Source: Polyangiaceae bacterium
Lineage (GTDB): Bacteria; Myxococcota_A; Polyangia; Polyangiales; Polyangiaceae
Direction: 5' to 3'
NCBI GenBank assembly: GCA_009780955.1
Contig: WQZB01000024.1
Location: 1-56,779 of the forward strand
Length of the DNA stretch: 56,779 nt
Part shown: positions 49,604 through 56,779 of the stretch, one piece after another
How the letters are laid out: the number at the start of each line of letters is the position of its first letter
How positions within the stretch are numbered: the first letter of the stretch is position 1
Position numbers and translations under genes: made by a program
The notes under the pieces: model-generated
Told to the model about the DNA's origin: nothing
Database searches by the model: none
What the model saw: the letters and a program-made list of their open reading frames with translations, nothing else

Positions 49604-49673
49604 GGGGCAGGCACGGGGGCCTGCCCCTACAACCAAAAACGCAATTCGTAGGGGCGGCCCCCTGTGGCCGCCC
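49604..49673. repeat. Two divergent GTAG palindromes
   Basis: 49604-49630 (GGGGCAGGC...GCCTGCCCCTAC) and 49648-49673 (GTAGGGGCGGCC...GGCCGCC) are separated by AACCAAAAACGCAATTC. The stem types and order match the outer hairpins of the cluster at 21694-21833. The acyl-CoA dehydrogenase gene ends 9 bp further on. Confidence 0.85.
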
Positions 49674-49682
49674 AAATAGCAA

Positions 49683-51149
49683 TCAGGCGCCGAAGAGTCG
49701 TGTGGTGAGGGAGCAAGCTTCGTCTTCGTCGTGCTCCGCATGGCGCAGGCGATCGATGGTTTGCTCGCCTTCTTCGATGAGCGAATCCACGGCGTGGCGC
49801 GTGAGAGGATGCTCGGGCGCTTGGGCAATAGCAGCCTCAGCAACGCGAACGCAGATTTCGGCGGTTGCAATGCGCTGAAGCAATAGCTGCTTTCTCGTGG
49901 CCGATAGACCCAGCCGCGTGCGCACGTCTACGAGGGCGCTGTCGAGTCGTTCGTCAAGACCATCGATGGGAGAATCGCGCCGTACGAACCGCGGACGGGA
50001 AAGAACACACTCCGTGCCGACACGCACGAGAAGCACGTCGTTTGCGCCCTCGAAGATTCGTGTGATGCGGCAGTCGCGGAGCATGCGGGCAACGCCGGTG
50101 GATTCGAGGAAACCAAGGGCACCGTGGAGTTGGAGCGCACGGTCGCAAATTTCGAAGGCGCTCTCACTCGTAAAAACTTTCGCGATGGCCGATGAGACGT
50201 CGATCGATTCGCCGCGCGCGTGCGCGGCCCCAACGCTTTGGACGAATGCATTCATCGCGTGCGTGCGCGCGGCCATCCACGCGATGTGCGCGCGTGTTGC
50301 GCCGAACGAGAAAAGCGGTCTGCCGAACTGTCGGCGAGAACGCACGTGTTCGAGCGAGGCATCGAGAGCAGCGCGTGCCGTGCCCACGCAACCGGACGAC
50401 ATCAACGTGCGGCCCCAGGCGAGCAAGCCGTGGGATAGCGCCGTGCCGTTGCCGGGTTCGCCGAGGATGTGCGACCACGGGACAACGGCGCCGTCGAAGG
50501 TCACGGTGACCGTGGACGAGCCGCGAATGCCAAGCTTTTCTTCTTCACGCCCAATGCTGACGCCGGGTGTGTTTCTTGGAATGCAAACGAGCGAAAACGC
50601 GCGATTGCCGCCAATTCCTGGTGTTTTTACGAGCGCGGTGAACAGACCTGCAAAGCCGCCGTTGGTGACGTAGCTTTTCTCGCCATCGATGCGCAGCCCA
50701 CCCGGCACGCGCTCGCCCCTCGTTGCAATGGCTGTAAGGTCGGAGCCGGCATTGGCCTCGGTCGTAGCAAACGACGCGATGCACGCGCCTGATGCGAGCT
50801 CGGGGAGCCATTTCTTACGGAGGTTATCTTCTCCGTGCTCGACGAGGCCTCGGGTTCCGAGACCAGCGTGCAGACCGATCATGATGGCGACGGATCTGTC
50901 CGCGCGGGCGATCTCGGTCACCACGCGGCATGCCCCGCCGAGCGAAAGACCAAAGCCGTTGTGCTCCGCCGGGATCGTGAGCCCAAAAAGACCGAACTCC
51001 CCGGCTGCCCGGCGCACCGACTCGGGAATGCAGCCTTCTCTGTCGATCGCGTCGCCGTCGATGTGCCGTAGGACGAACTTGGCAACTTGGGGCAGAAGCA
51101 GTTCGAGCACTTCCGAGTCGGCCGCCGCTTGGTCTTCTGCGGCGCTCAT
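49683..51149 (-). CDS. Acyl-CoA dehydrogenase
   Basis: This 488-aa flavoprotein starts at ATG 51149, overlapping the ACP gene stop by 4 bp. It has the FAD/substrate motifs ATTEANAGSDLTAI and ITNGG-like YVTNGGFAGLF, RRQFGRPLFSFGATRAHIA, and the catalytic Glu in RIFEGANDVLLVR. The C terminus extends about 100 residues beyond the usual length, as helices. In this operon it could desaturate an acyl chain carried on the neighbouring ACP or CoA. Confidence 0.88.
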   Translation of the reverse strand: MSAAEDQAAADSEVLELLLPQVAKFVLRHIDGDAIDREGCIPESVRRAAGEFGLFGLTIPAEHNGFGLSLGGACRVVTEIARADRSVAIMIGLHAGLGTRGLVEHGEDNLRKKWLPELASGACIASFATTEANAGSDLTAIATRGERVPGGLRIDGEKSYVTNGGFAGLFTALVKTPGIGGNRAFSLVCIPRNTPGVSIGREEEKLGIRGSSTVTVTFDGAVVPWSHILGEPGNGTALSHGLLAWGRTLMSSGCVGTARAALDASLEHVRSRRQFGRPLFSFGATRAHIAWMAARTHAMNAFVQSVGAAHARGESIDVSSAIAKVFTSESAFEICDRALQLHGALGFLESTGVARMLRDCRITRIFEGANDVLLVRVGTECVLSRPRFVRRDSPIDGLDERLDSALVDVRTRLGLSATRKQLLLQRIATAEICVRVAEAAIAQAPEHPLTRHAVDSLIEEGEQTIDRLRHAEHDEDEACSLTTRLFGA

Positions 51150-51400
51150 GATGGTTTGCAATGCCGGAGGACGAAGGCACAAACGTCGTCGACCGTGCGG
51201 ACGTTCATGGCCTCTTCGATTTCGAACTCGACGTGAAGTTTTTCTTCAAGACTCGAAAGCAGCTCGAGGCTCGAGAGCGAATCCATTCCGAGATCTTCGC
51301 GCAACCGATCTCCCCCGCGAATTTGCGCGCGATCGACCTCGGCAATTTTTGCCAAAACCGACAGTGTCGTGTCGCGTGCCTCGTCGTTACCCATGATCAT
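51146..51400 (-). CDS. Acyl carrier protein
   Basis: This 84-aa protein has the 4'-phosphopantetheine attachment motif LGMDSLSSLEL (Ser41) after a basic-acidic helix. It is a stand-alone carrier unlike the usual fatty-acid ACP (the window shows no fab genes), and sits between the reductase and the acyl-CoA dehydrogenase in one operon with a FAAL-like ligase. ATG 51394 is an alternative start two codons downstream. Confidence 0.88.
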   Translation of the reverse strand: MIMGNDEARDTTLSVLAKIAEVDRAQIRGGDRLREDLGMDSLSSLELLSSLEEKLHVEFEIEEAMNVRTVDDVCAFVLRHCKPS

Positions 51401-51415
51401 GCGTTCTTCTTTCCG

Positions 51416-52414
51416 TCACCCGCGCTTCGGCACAATGCTGAAGCGTGAGAGCCATGCGTGCGCTCGGTCGAGAGCCTCGTCGAGCGGAGTTGGGGAAAAG
51501 CCGAGATCGGCTGCAGCGCGTGCGTTCGAAACAGCTTGCCCCGTGGTTGCCATGTCGACGAGCTCGCGCGGGATTGGAACTCGCTCGCGGCGCGGCGCGG
51601 CGGCCATTTCCTCGGCAAGCGCGCGCGCGCGTGCTTCTGCGGCGCTGAGCTCGACGGACGGAAACTCACCGCCGTAGCGCTGCGCGATCTTCTCGAGAAG
51701 CGCGCGAACGCCCACGGTATGGCCCGCGAGCGCGTAGCGATCATGAGGCGTGGAGGCAGCCGCAGCCACGTGCACGCGTGCAACATCTCCGACGTCGACG
51801 AGGTTTACCGTTCCGTCGACCCACCACGGAAGCATGCCGCGAATCACGCCCACGATGATTGACGCCGTTCCAACGCGCAAATCGCCCGGCCCAATGCACC
51901 CGCCGGGCAAAAGCGTGACCGCATCGAGACCGCGCCGCCGCGCGTCGTCCACTTCGCGTTCCATCGCCCATTTCATTGCACGATACACGCTTCCCTGCGG
52001 CATGGATGGGGGAATGTCGTCTTCGCATGCCAGCCTGCCCGAGACGTGATCGAGCGTAGCGATGGTTGATGTATACACGAACCTTGGGACCGACGCCGCC
52101 ATGGCAGCATTGCATGCATTGCGCACGCATTGCACGCCCTCTTCGAGCGACGCAGCAAGGTCGATGGAATAACGGGGGTAAGGCGCGCCGGCGAGCAGCA
52201 CGACATCGCAGCCTTCCATGGCACGCTGCAACTTTTCGGGCTCTTCGAGCGAGGCCTCGACGAACGTAACCGCCCGCCGCCGCACGAGCATGGTGATCGA
52301 CTGCGGGCGCCTCGTCACCCGCACCTCGGCGCCTTGGGCAAGGAGCTCGTCGACGATGTTCAGGCCTAAAAAGCCGGTGCCACCGATTACCAGTGCGCGC
52401 ATTGGGGCGCGCAT
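51416..52414 (-). CDS. NAD(P)-dependent epimerase/dehydratase (extended SDR)
   Basis: This 332-aa protein has the Rossmann motif VIGGTGFLGLNIVDELL, an atypical middle with VVLLAGAPYP and the catalytic YRAMK (Y-x3-K), like dihydroflavonol reductase/3-beta-HSD-type SDRs. It probably reduces or oxidises a hydroxy/keto group on a lipid-like substrate. ATG 52414 overlaps the ligase stop (TGATG); ATG 52402 is an alternative. Confidence 0.85.
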   Translation of the reverse strand: MRAPMRALVIGGTGFLGLNIVDELLAQGAEVRVTRRPQSITMLVRRRAVTFVEASLEEPEKLQRAMEGCDVVLLAGAPYPRYSIDLAASLEEGVQCVRNACNAAMAASVPRFVYTSTIATLDHVSGRLACEDDIPPSMPQGSVYRAMKWAMEREVDDARRRGLDAVTLLPGGCIGPGDLRVGTASIIVGVIRGMLPWWVDGTVNLVDVGDVARVHVAAAASTPHDRYALAGHTVGVRALLEKIAQRYGGEFPSVELSAAEARARALAEEMAAAPRRERVPIPRELVDMATTGQAVSNARAAADLGFSPTPLDEALDRAHAWLSRFSIVPKRG

Positions 52415-54108
52415 CAGCCGAGCGCTCCGTTTTCGATGAGCCGCGCGCACTCTTGCCGGCGTATTTTGCCGCTGGTCGTGCGCGGCACTTTGCCAACCGC
52501 GCAAAAGTGAATCTCGTCGGCTTTCACGCCGAGCACCTCGAGCAGCTCGGCGCGCACGGCCTTGGCGATGGATTCGCGCTTGGCTGCGTCGGCGAACGAT
52601 GTTTCGGCGACCACAACGAGATCTTCGGTTCCCGCAGTAGGGTTCGCTCGCCCAAAGGCCGCTACTCCGCCTGCACGAACGCCGTCTACCTCGCCTGCGA
52701 TGCGCTCGACATCGTACGGATAGATGTTCCTTCCGCCTTTGATAATGAGCTCTTTGGCGCGTCCGGTGACGAAAAGCCTTCCGCCATCGATGAAACCAAG
52801 GTCGCCTGTGTGAAGCCACCCGCCCGAAAGGGCCGCTTCACTTGCTTGGTCGTTTCCGAAATAGCCGCTCATGAGCGAAGGCCCGCTCGTGCGCACTTGC
52901 CCAACCGTTCGCTCAGAAACCACCTGGCCGTTGTCGTCGAAAATGCCAACGGTCATGCCGGCAACCGGGCGCCCAACGCTTACGGCGCGGTGGCCATTTG
53001 GTGTGGCCACGACCTGGCCATCGCGCTCGAGCGCGATGCGATCGACCGAGAGAAATTGCACCTTCTCGTGGTGCAACGGAAACGTGATGGCAAGTGTGGC
53101 CTCGGCCATTCCGTAAACTGGCATGGGCGCGTCATTGCGAAAGCCATGGGGGCCGAAACGCTCGCGAAAGCGATCGATGGTGGTTGCGTGCACGGGCTCG
53201 GCGCCGTTCAGCGCGTGGCGCCATGTTTCGAGGTGCAAGTTCGAGCTGTCGCCAGGGCGCGCCACGCACATGTCGTAGGCGAAATTCGGAGCGGTCGAAA
53301 TGGATCCGCCGACGCGCTGGATGAGATCGAGCCAACGGTATGGCTTCATGACGAACGACTCCGGCGACATGACGTGCACCGGATACGGATGGCAAATCGA
53401 CGTAAGCAGCACGCCGATGAGCCCCATGTCGTGGAAGAGCGGCAGCCAGCTCACCCCAACGTCGCTTTCGCGCAAACCGAGCCCGTGTGCAATGGCAAAG
53501 GCGTTCGAGACGAGTGCCCGATGCGTGATGATGGCGCCTTTCGGCTGCCCGGTCGTTCCGGATGTATATTGCAAGAATGCGATTTCGTCGCCGTCGATGG
53601 ACGGGAGCACGAGCGGCGTTCGCGCGATGCCGTCGAGATCGCCCTCGCCAATCACTTCGCCCAGCGTGGCTTTTACCGCCGTGTCTTTCGCAATGGCGTC
53701 GCGAATTCGGCCATAGGTGACCGTCAGGCGCGCGCCGCAGTCTTGGGCGATGTTCGCAAGGTTTACGAGGTACCGATCGACGCTGCCAAACGTCATGGGC
53801 GTGGCGAGTGGAACAGGGACCGCGCAAAGCATCATGGCCCCGATCATGGCCTCGACAAAAGCGTGACCCGTGGGCATGAGCAGCATGACCCTGTCGCCGC
53901 GCCGGACGCCCCGGCTTGCGAGAAGCTTCGCCCAGCGCAAAGCTGCTTCGAGCGCAACGTCGGCCGTTTTTTCGATGGCCTCGCGCCCCGTGTGAATCGT
54001 TACGAAAGGAGCATGCGATTGAGCCGCGGCTTCGAACGCAGCGACCAGCGAGTCGTGCGGAGCACGCACGTCGACGTCGCTCGACACGCGCGAAAGTGGG
54101 GTCGTCAT
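52414..54108 (-). CDS. Fatty acyl-AMP ligase-like (FAAL) adenylating enzyme
   Basis: This 564-aa ANL-superfamily enzyme has YTSGTTGQPKGAIITH, SWLPLFHDMGLIG, NGAEPVH, YGMAEATLAITF, GWLHTGDLGFIDGGRLFVTGR and KIRRQECAR. SWLPxxHDMGLIG and the NGAEPV segment are typical of FAALs, which activate fatty acids as acyl-AMP and load them on an ACP. The carrier at 51146 is the obvious acceptor. ATG 54108 follows AAGGTGCC; longer frames to 54921 overlap the hemolysin-type gene and are rejected. It is first gene of the operon. Confidence 0.88.
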   Translation of the reverse strand: MTTPLSRVSSDVDVRAPHDSLVAAFEAAAQSHAPFVTIHTGREAIEKTADVALEAALRWAKLLASRGVRRGDRVMLLMPTGHAFVEAMIGAMMLCAVPVPLATPMTFGSVDRYLVNLANIAQDCGARLTVTYGRIRDAIAKDTAVKATLGEVIGEGDLDGIARTPLVLPSIDGDEIAFLQYTSGTTGQPKGAIITHRALVSNAFAIAHGLGLRESDVGVSWLPLFHDMGLIGVLLTSICHPYPVHVMSPESFVMKPYRWLDLIQRVGGSISTAPNFAYDMCVARPGDSSNLHLETWRHALNGAEPVHATTIDRFRERFGPHGFRNDAPMPVYGMAEATLAITFPLHHEKVQFLSVDRIALERDGQVVATPNGHRAVSVGRPVAGMTVGIFDDNGQVVSERTVGQVRTSGPSLMSGYFGNDQASEAALSGGWLHTGDLGFIDGGRLFVTGRAKELIIKGGRNIYPYDVERIAGEVDGVRAGGVAAFGRANPTAGTEDLVVVAETSFADAAKRESIAKAVRAELLEVLGVKADEIHFCAVGKVPRTTSGKIRRQECARLIENGALG

Positions 54109-54156
54109 GGGCGCAGGCACCTTGCTTCCATCGAGGATCGGGACACTCGGTAGCGC

Positions 54157-54175
54157 GAAATCGGAAAGCGGTCTA
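54157..54175 (-). mobile_element. Isolated MITE terminal-repeat remnant
   Basis: GCGCGAAATCGGAAAGCGGT is close to the complement of the MITE terminal repeat (ACCGCTTTC...CGCG) and lies in the 170-bp gap upstream of the FAAL-like gene. No second end was found, so this is at most a relic. Confidence 0.4.
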
Positions 54176-54278
54176 GTGCTCGGACACTGCGAACGAATGC
54201 AAGGCAAGCGCGGGCGCGCATCGCGAAGGGCAGCGCGAAGAGCAGGTAGCAGCAAGGTTACTGCGTTGACCGCGTGAA

Positions 54279-54956
54279 TCAGCCGAGCACGAAGATTGCT
54301 GCATAATGCAAGGTGCTGCCACCAAGCACGAAGAGGTGCCAAATCTCGTGGAAGCCGAAAAAGCGCGGAAACGGGTTTGGTTTTTTCGTTGCATACACAA
54401 TGGCGCCGAGCGTGTACGTCACGCCGCCCGCGACGACGAGCGAAAGTGCGAGAGCCGGCAGCGCACGAAATGCCGTGGTGCCTTTGACCACGACGAGCCA
54501 ACCCATGGCAACGTACATGGCCGTGTACAGCGCTCGCGGCGCGCCCATCCACGCGATGCGCATCGCAACGCCAAGAATGGCAAGCACCCAAAGCGTAGTC
54601 AGCATGAAGTGCCTCGTCGTGCCGTGGAACGCGCGCCAGAACACCGGCGTGCAGGTGCCGGCAATGAAAAGAAAGATGGCCGAATGATCGAGCTTGCGCA
54701 GCCGTTGCGTCAGGCGCTTGCTGCCCAAAACGAGGTGATACGCCGAGCTTGCGGCGTAGAGCAGCACGAGCGTGATCGCGTAGGCAACGGTTGGGAAAAA
54801 CACGTCGCTGTCGCGTGAATGAACGAGCAGCGCCACGACCGCCACGCACCCAACGACCAAGCCGCCGAGATGGGTGTAACCGCTGATGGGATCGCGCGCT
54901 CGACAGAGCACACGAAACCACTTGCCAGGACTGCCGGGACGTTGAGTGGGTGCCAT
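54279..54956 (-). CDS. Hemolysin III/YqfA-type PAQR membrane protein
   Basis: This 225-aa protein has seven hydrophobic helices with the PAQR/HlyIII metal-binding pattern: SAYHLVLGS, LDHSAIFLFIAGTCTP and the last-loop FHEIWHLFVLGGSTLHY. Bacterial members are predicted metal-dependent hydrolases or membrane regulators; hemolytic activity is reported only for a few. ATG 54956 is preferred over GTG 54962. It is divergent from the VWA gene. Confidence 0.88.
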   Translation of the reverse strand: MAPTQRPGSPGKWFRVLCRARDPISGYTHLGGLVVGCVAVVALLVHSRDSDVFFPTVAYAITLVLLYAASSAYHLVLGSKRLTQRLRKLDHSAIFLFIAGTCTPVFWRAFHGTTRHFMLTTLWVLAILGVAMRIAWMGAPRALYTAMYVAMGWLVVVKGTTAFRALPALALSLVVAGGVTYTLGAIVYATKKPNPFPRFFGFHEIWHLFVLGGSTLHYAAIFVLG

Positions 54957-54983
54957 TGGCACCCTAAAGCTTCGCTCACGCTC

Positions 54984-55045
54984 TTGGGAATTGTCGTCAG
55001 CTGTCGGTCACAGCTGCTGGGCATTGTCGTCAGCCGTCGGTCACA
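54984..55045 (+). repeat. Two direct repeats of 29 bp, period 33 bp
   Basis: The sequence ATTGTCGTCAGCYGTCGGTCACA occurs at 54984-55012 and 55017-55045 with about three differences. The repeats lie upstream of the VWA gene and could be binding sites of a regulator or a simple slippage duplication. Confidence 0.55.
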
Positions 55046-55085
55046 TCAGCGCCGTGCGGTCAGTCTTGCTATCGTGCTTGGCAGA

Positions 55086-56600
55086 GTGCCGCCCATATCG
55101 CCCGCGTTTGCCAATGATCCCGCCATCACTGGACCGCTCGGTGGGCTCGTTTTTTCGGGCGTACGCCCGGGCAGCTCGATGATGGTGGTGCGCGCGATTC
55201 GCTGGTACCGCGATCTGGCGCGCCTTGGCATGCATCTGCCGTTCTTCATGGTCCACGACTTCGGGCTGCTTTATGCCGCACCGAAAGAGCATCTCGAGCT
55301 TGGGTTGCGGCCCGGTGCCGACGCCGTGGTTGCGCGCCTTGCTCGCGCAAGCGGCTTGGTGGCGACCTACCGCGGCGTGCTTAGTGAAATCTCCGAAAGC
55401 GCGGCAAGTGCCCGCGCGCGGAGCATGCGCCTGCCGGACAATCTCGTGGTCGTCGTGCTTGCGCGAGTTCTTGGCCCCATCGTGCAGCGTGCAAATATCA
55501 AGGCGCCGTACGCACCCAGCCTCCCGCTGGATCCGGAAATGGTGCGCGATATCGACACGCAGTTGCCCATGCTTTTCGAGGCGACCTCGCGTGAATTCGA
55601 GCGGGCGGCCCTTGATGCGCTGGCTCACTTGCGGCTCCACATTCTTACGCTCGCCGATGCGCTCGATATCGACACGCTGCGCCTGCTCGGCATGCTTGGC
55701 CCCGAGTCCACCTTGGCCGGTGCGCTTGCCCATGTCGACTTGCTGGCGGCGATGACCAGCCCGGCGGCCAACGATATCGTCAATTTTTCGCTCGAATTGC
55801 TCCCGAACGTGCTCGAAACGCGCCGCGCTCGGGCCGCAGGCATGCATGCTGTGCACGGCTATGCCGGCATTGGCACGAAAGGATCGCTCGACTCGCTCGT
55901 GCTCACCGAACTTGCGTGGGACGAACTCGAGTTTTCGCGTCGCATGGTCGAAAACGAACTTTATTATTACACGCGCGAGCAGGCGCCTGACGAAGCGCGT
56001 CGGCTGCACTACCTCGTCATCGATGCGTCGGCGTCAATGCGCGGCGACAGGCAGGTTTTTGCGCGTGGGCTTGCCATTGCGCTCGGCAAGAAGCTCCAGC
56101 TCGCGGGCGAAGAGGTGTGGATGCGTTTTTTTGACTCAAGGCTTTACGAGGTACAAAAAGCGCGCTCTGGGCAGCTTCCTGCGGCCTACCTTCTTGGTTT
56201 CAAAGGCGAGCGAGGCAGAAACCCCGCGCGCGTTTTCACCCAGCTCGCCACCGAGCTAGCCCTTTTGCGTGCGCGCGACGGGCGCGATCCGGTTGTGCAC
56301 CTTCTCACCCACGCAGCGCTGCACGTGCCGCGGCCGCTCGTGCAGGAGGTCACGCAAAAGGCGCACCTTTTCGGCATTTTTATCCTGCCAAGTGGCGGTG
56401 TGCTCGATCTCGAATACCTCGATTTGCTCGAAGGGCATGCCGTGGTTGACCACGCAACATTGACCGAGAAAAGCGCACGCGCCCGGGCCGCCACGAAGAT
56501 CGTTCAAGATGTGTCTGACGTTGCCGAACGCGTGCCTCCGTCGGTTGCGCCACGCTCGCAGCGTGCGCGCGATCCTCACAGACTACCGGGCATGCCATAG
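55086..56600 (+). CDS. von Willebrand factor A-like domain protein
   Basis: This protein has about 504 aa. The start GTG 55086 is preferred, as earlier codons run through the direct repeats; other in-frame starts exist. Residues 1-300 are helical and Leu/Ala-rich. The C-terminal VWA domain (about 310-460) has the MIDAS motif VIDASASMRG (DxSxS) and a later HLLTHA segment. Such cytoplasmic VWA proteins often work with MoxR-type AAA+ ATPases in metal insertion or complex assembly; no such ATPase is present in this window. The tRNA gene follows after 25 bp. Confidence 0.75.
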   Translation: MPPISPAFANDPAITGPLGGLVFSGVRPGSSMMVVRAIRWYRDLARLGMHLPFFMVHDFGLLYAAPKEHLELGLRPGADAVVARLARASGLVATYRGVLSEISESAASARARSMRLPDNLVVVVLARVLGPIVQRANIKAPYAPSLPLDPEMVRDIDTQLPMLFEATSREFERAALDALAHLRLHILTLADALDIDTLRLLGMLGPESTLAGALAHVDLLAAMTSPAANDIVNFSLELLPNVLETRRARAAGMHAVHGYAGIGTKGSLDSLVLTELAWDELEFSRRMVENELYYYTREQAPDEARRLHYLVIDASASMRGDRQVFARGLAIALGKKLQLAGEEVWMRFFDSRLYEVQKARSGQLPAAYLLGFKGERGRNPARVFTQLATELALLRARDGRDPVVHLLTHAALHVPRPLVQEVTQKAHLFGIFILPSGGVLDLEYLDLLEGHAVVDHATLTEKSARARAATKIVQDVSDVAERVPPSVAPRSQRARDPHRLPGMP

Positions 56601-56625
56601 TCACGCTATAGAGGGCAGTGTTTAT

Positions 56626-56699
56626 GCGCCCATAGCTCAGTTGGATAGAGCAGCGGCCTTCTAAGCCGCGGGTCGGTGGTTCGAGTCCACCTGGGCGCG
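56626..56699 (+). tRNA. tRNA-Arg (anticodon TCT)
   Basis: The cloverleaf is complete: acceptor stem GCGCCCA/TGGGCGC, D-arm AGCTCAGTTGGATAGAGC, anticodon loop CTTCTAA with TCT, and T-arm GGTGG-TTCGAGT-CCACC. It has 74 nt including the discriminator base; the 3' CCA is not encoded. It reads AGA (and AGG by wobble). Nothing recognisable follows to the window end. Confidence 0.97.
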
Positions 56700-56779
56700 A
56701 TGGTTTTTCGGCTTATTTTGGATGCTCGTTTGGCTCGGTAGAGGCGGTTGGTGCTGGTTGCGGGTACAAATCTGGCACA

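Noticed and set aside
52393..54153. 586-codon open frame on the plus strand
   Set aside because: It is antisense to the FAAL-like gene, has no family motif, and its composition follows from the high GC third positions of the real gene.
1..56779. CRISPR array, prophage or integrative element
   Set aside because: No regularly spaced direct repeats, cas genes, phage structural genes or integrase were found. The tRNA-Arg at 56626 is intact, with no visible att repeat in the 80 bp after it.

Overview
The window reads as one contiguous piece of a GC-rich, densely packed bacterial chromosome, most likely from Myxococcota (Polyangia-like). That placement is an inference. It rests on a Tad locus rich in FHA domains, many small Cys-rich lipoproteins, a subtilase with a Cys + transmembrane + Arg tail resembling MYXO-CTERM, a FAAL/ACP/acyl-CoA dehydrogenase cluster and diverse toxin-antitoxin loci. 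No rRNA or phylogenetic marker was compared.

Layout. 1-351: the 5' part of a GT-C-like membrane protein that runs off the left edge. 503-4905: a lipoprotein-like protein, then Tad module 1 (three tandem flp pilin genes encoding identical proteins, cpaA prepilin peptidase, a TadG-like and a TadE-like protein). 4906-8352: an interruption with an IS200-type transposase remnant, two paralogous Cys-rich lipoproteins and a GT-C-like membrane protein. 8770-20877: Tad module 2 (a divergent Flp-like pilin, TadE, an orphan exported protein, CpaB, CpaC secretin, FHA-CpaF, TadB, TadC, an FHA-like membrane protein, TadD, a second CpaF and a second FHA-like membrane protein). 20890-25096: a rhomboid-like protein, quinone oxidoreductase, YkgJ-type Cys-cluster protein and L,D-transpeptidase. 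25330-28132: a toxin-antitoxin patch (VapBC; BrnT with an XRE partner; HicB-like with a 38-aa upstream ORF) around a lipoprotein. 28193-33085: a beta-propeller lipoprotein, MutL, MiaA and a metal-dependent hydrolase. 33189-39925 (minus): enoyl-CoA hydratase, acyl-CoA carboxylase beta subunit, subtilase and two unrecognised proteins. 40041-44030: an unrecognised helical protein and GcvP. 44140-46368 (minus): cytochrome c, MIP18/DUF59, NnrS-like and CopD-like. 46815-49408: a degenerate response regulator, a NirJ-like radical SAM/SPASM protein and a Cys-rich Crp/Fnr regulator. 49683-54108 (minus): FAAL, reductase, ACP and acyl-CoA dehydrogenase. 54279-56699: hemolysin III, a VWA protein and tRNA-Arg(TCT).

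How the genes work together. The Tad genes should build a type IVb pilus or a Tad-like contact apparatus: CpaA processes Flp, CpaC is the outer-membrane pore, CpaB and TadD are its periplasmic and outer-membrane partners, TadB/TadC are the inner-membrane platform and the CpaF proteins are the motors. No CpaE/TadZ is encoded here; one canonical FHA domain fused to a motor and two degenerate FHA-like membrane proteins are present instead.

The most unusual signal is non-coding. About fifteen GTAG-headed palindromes (REP/REPIN-like) sit in the gaps between genes. In six genes the stop codon lies inside the palindrome's terminal GTAG or GTGAGGG sequence. A separate ~121-bp MITE-like element with 21-bp terminal inverted repeats occurs as two full copies, each directly upstream of a minus-strand start codon, plus fragments.
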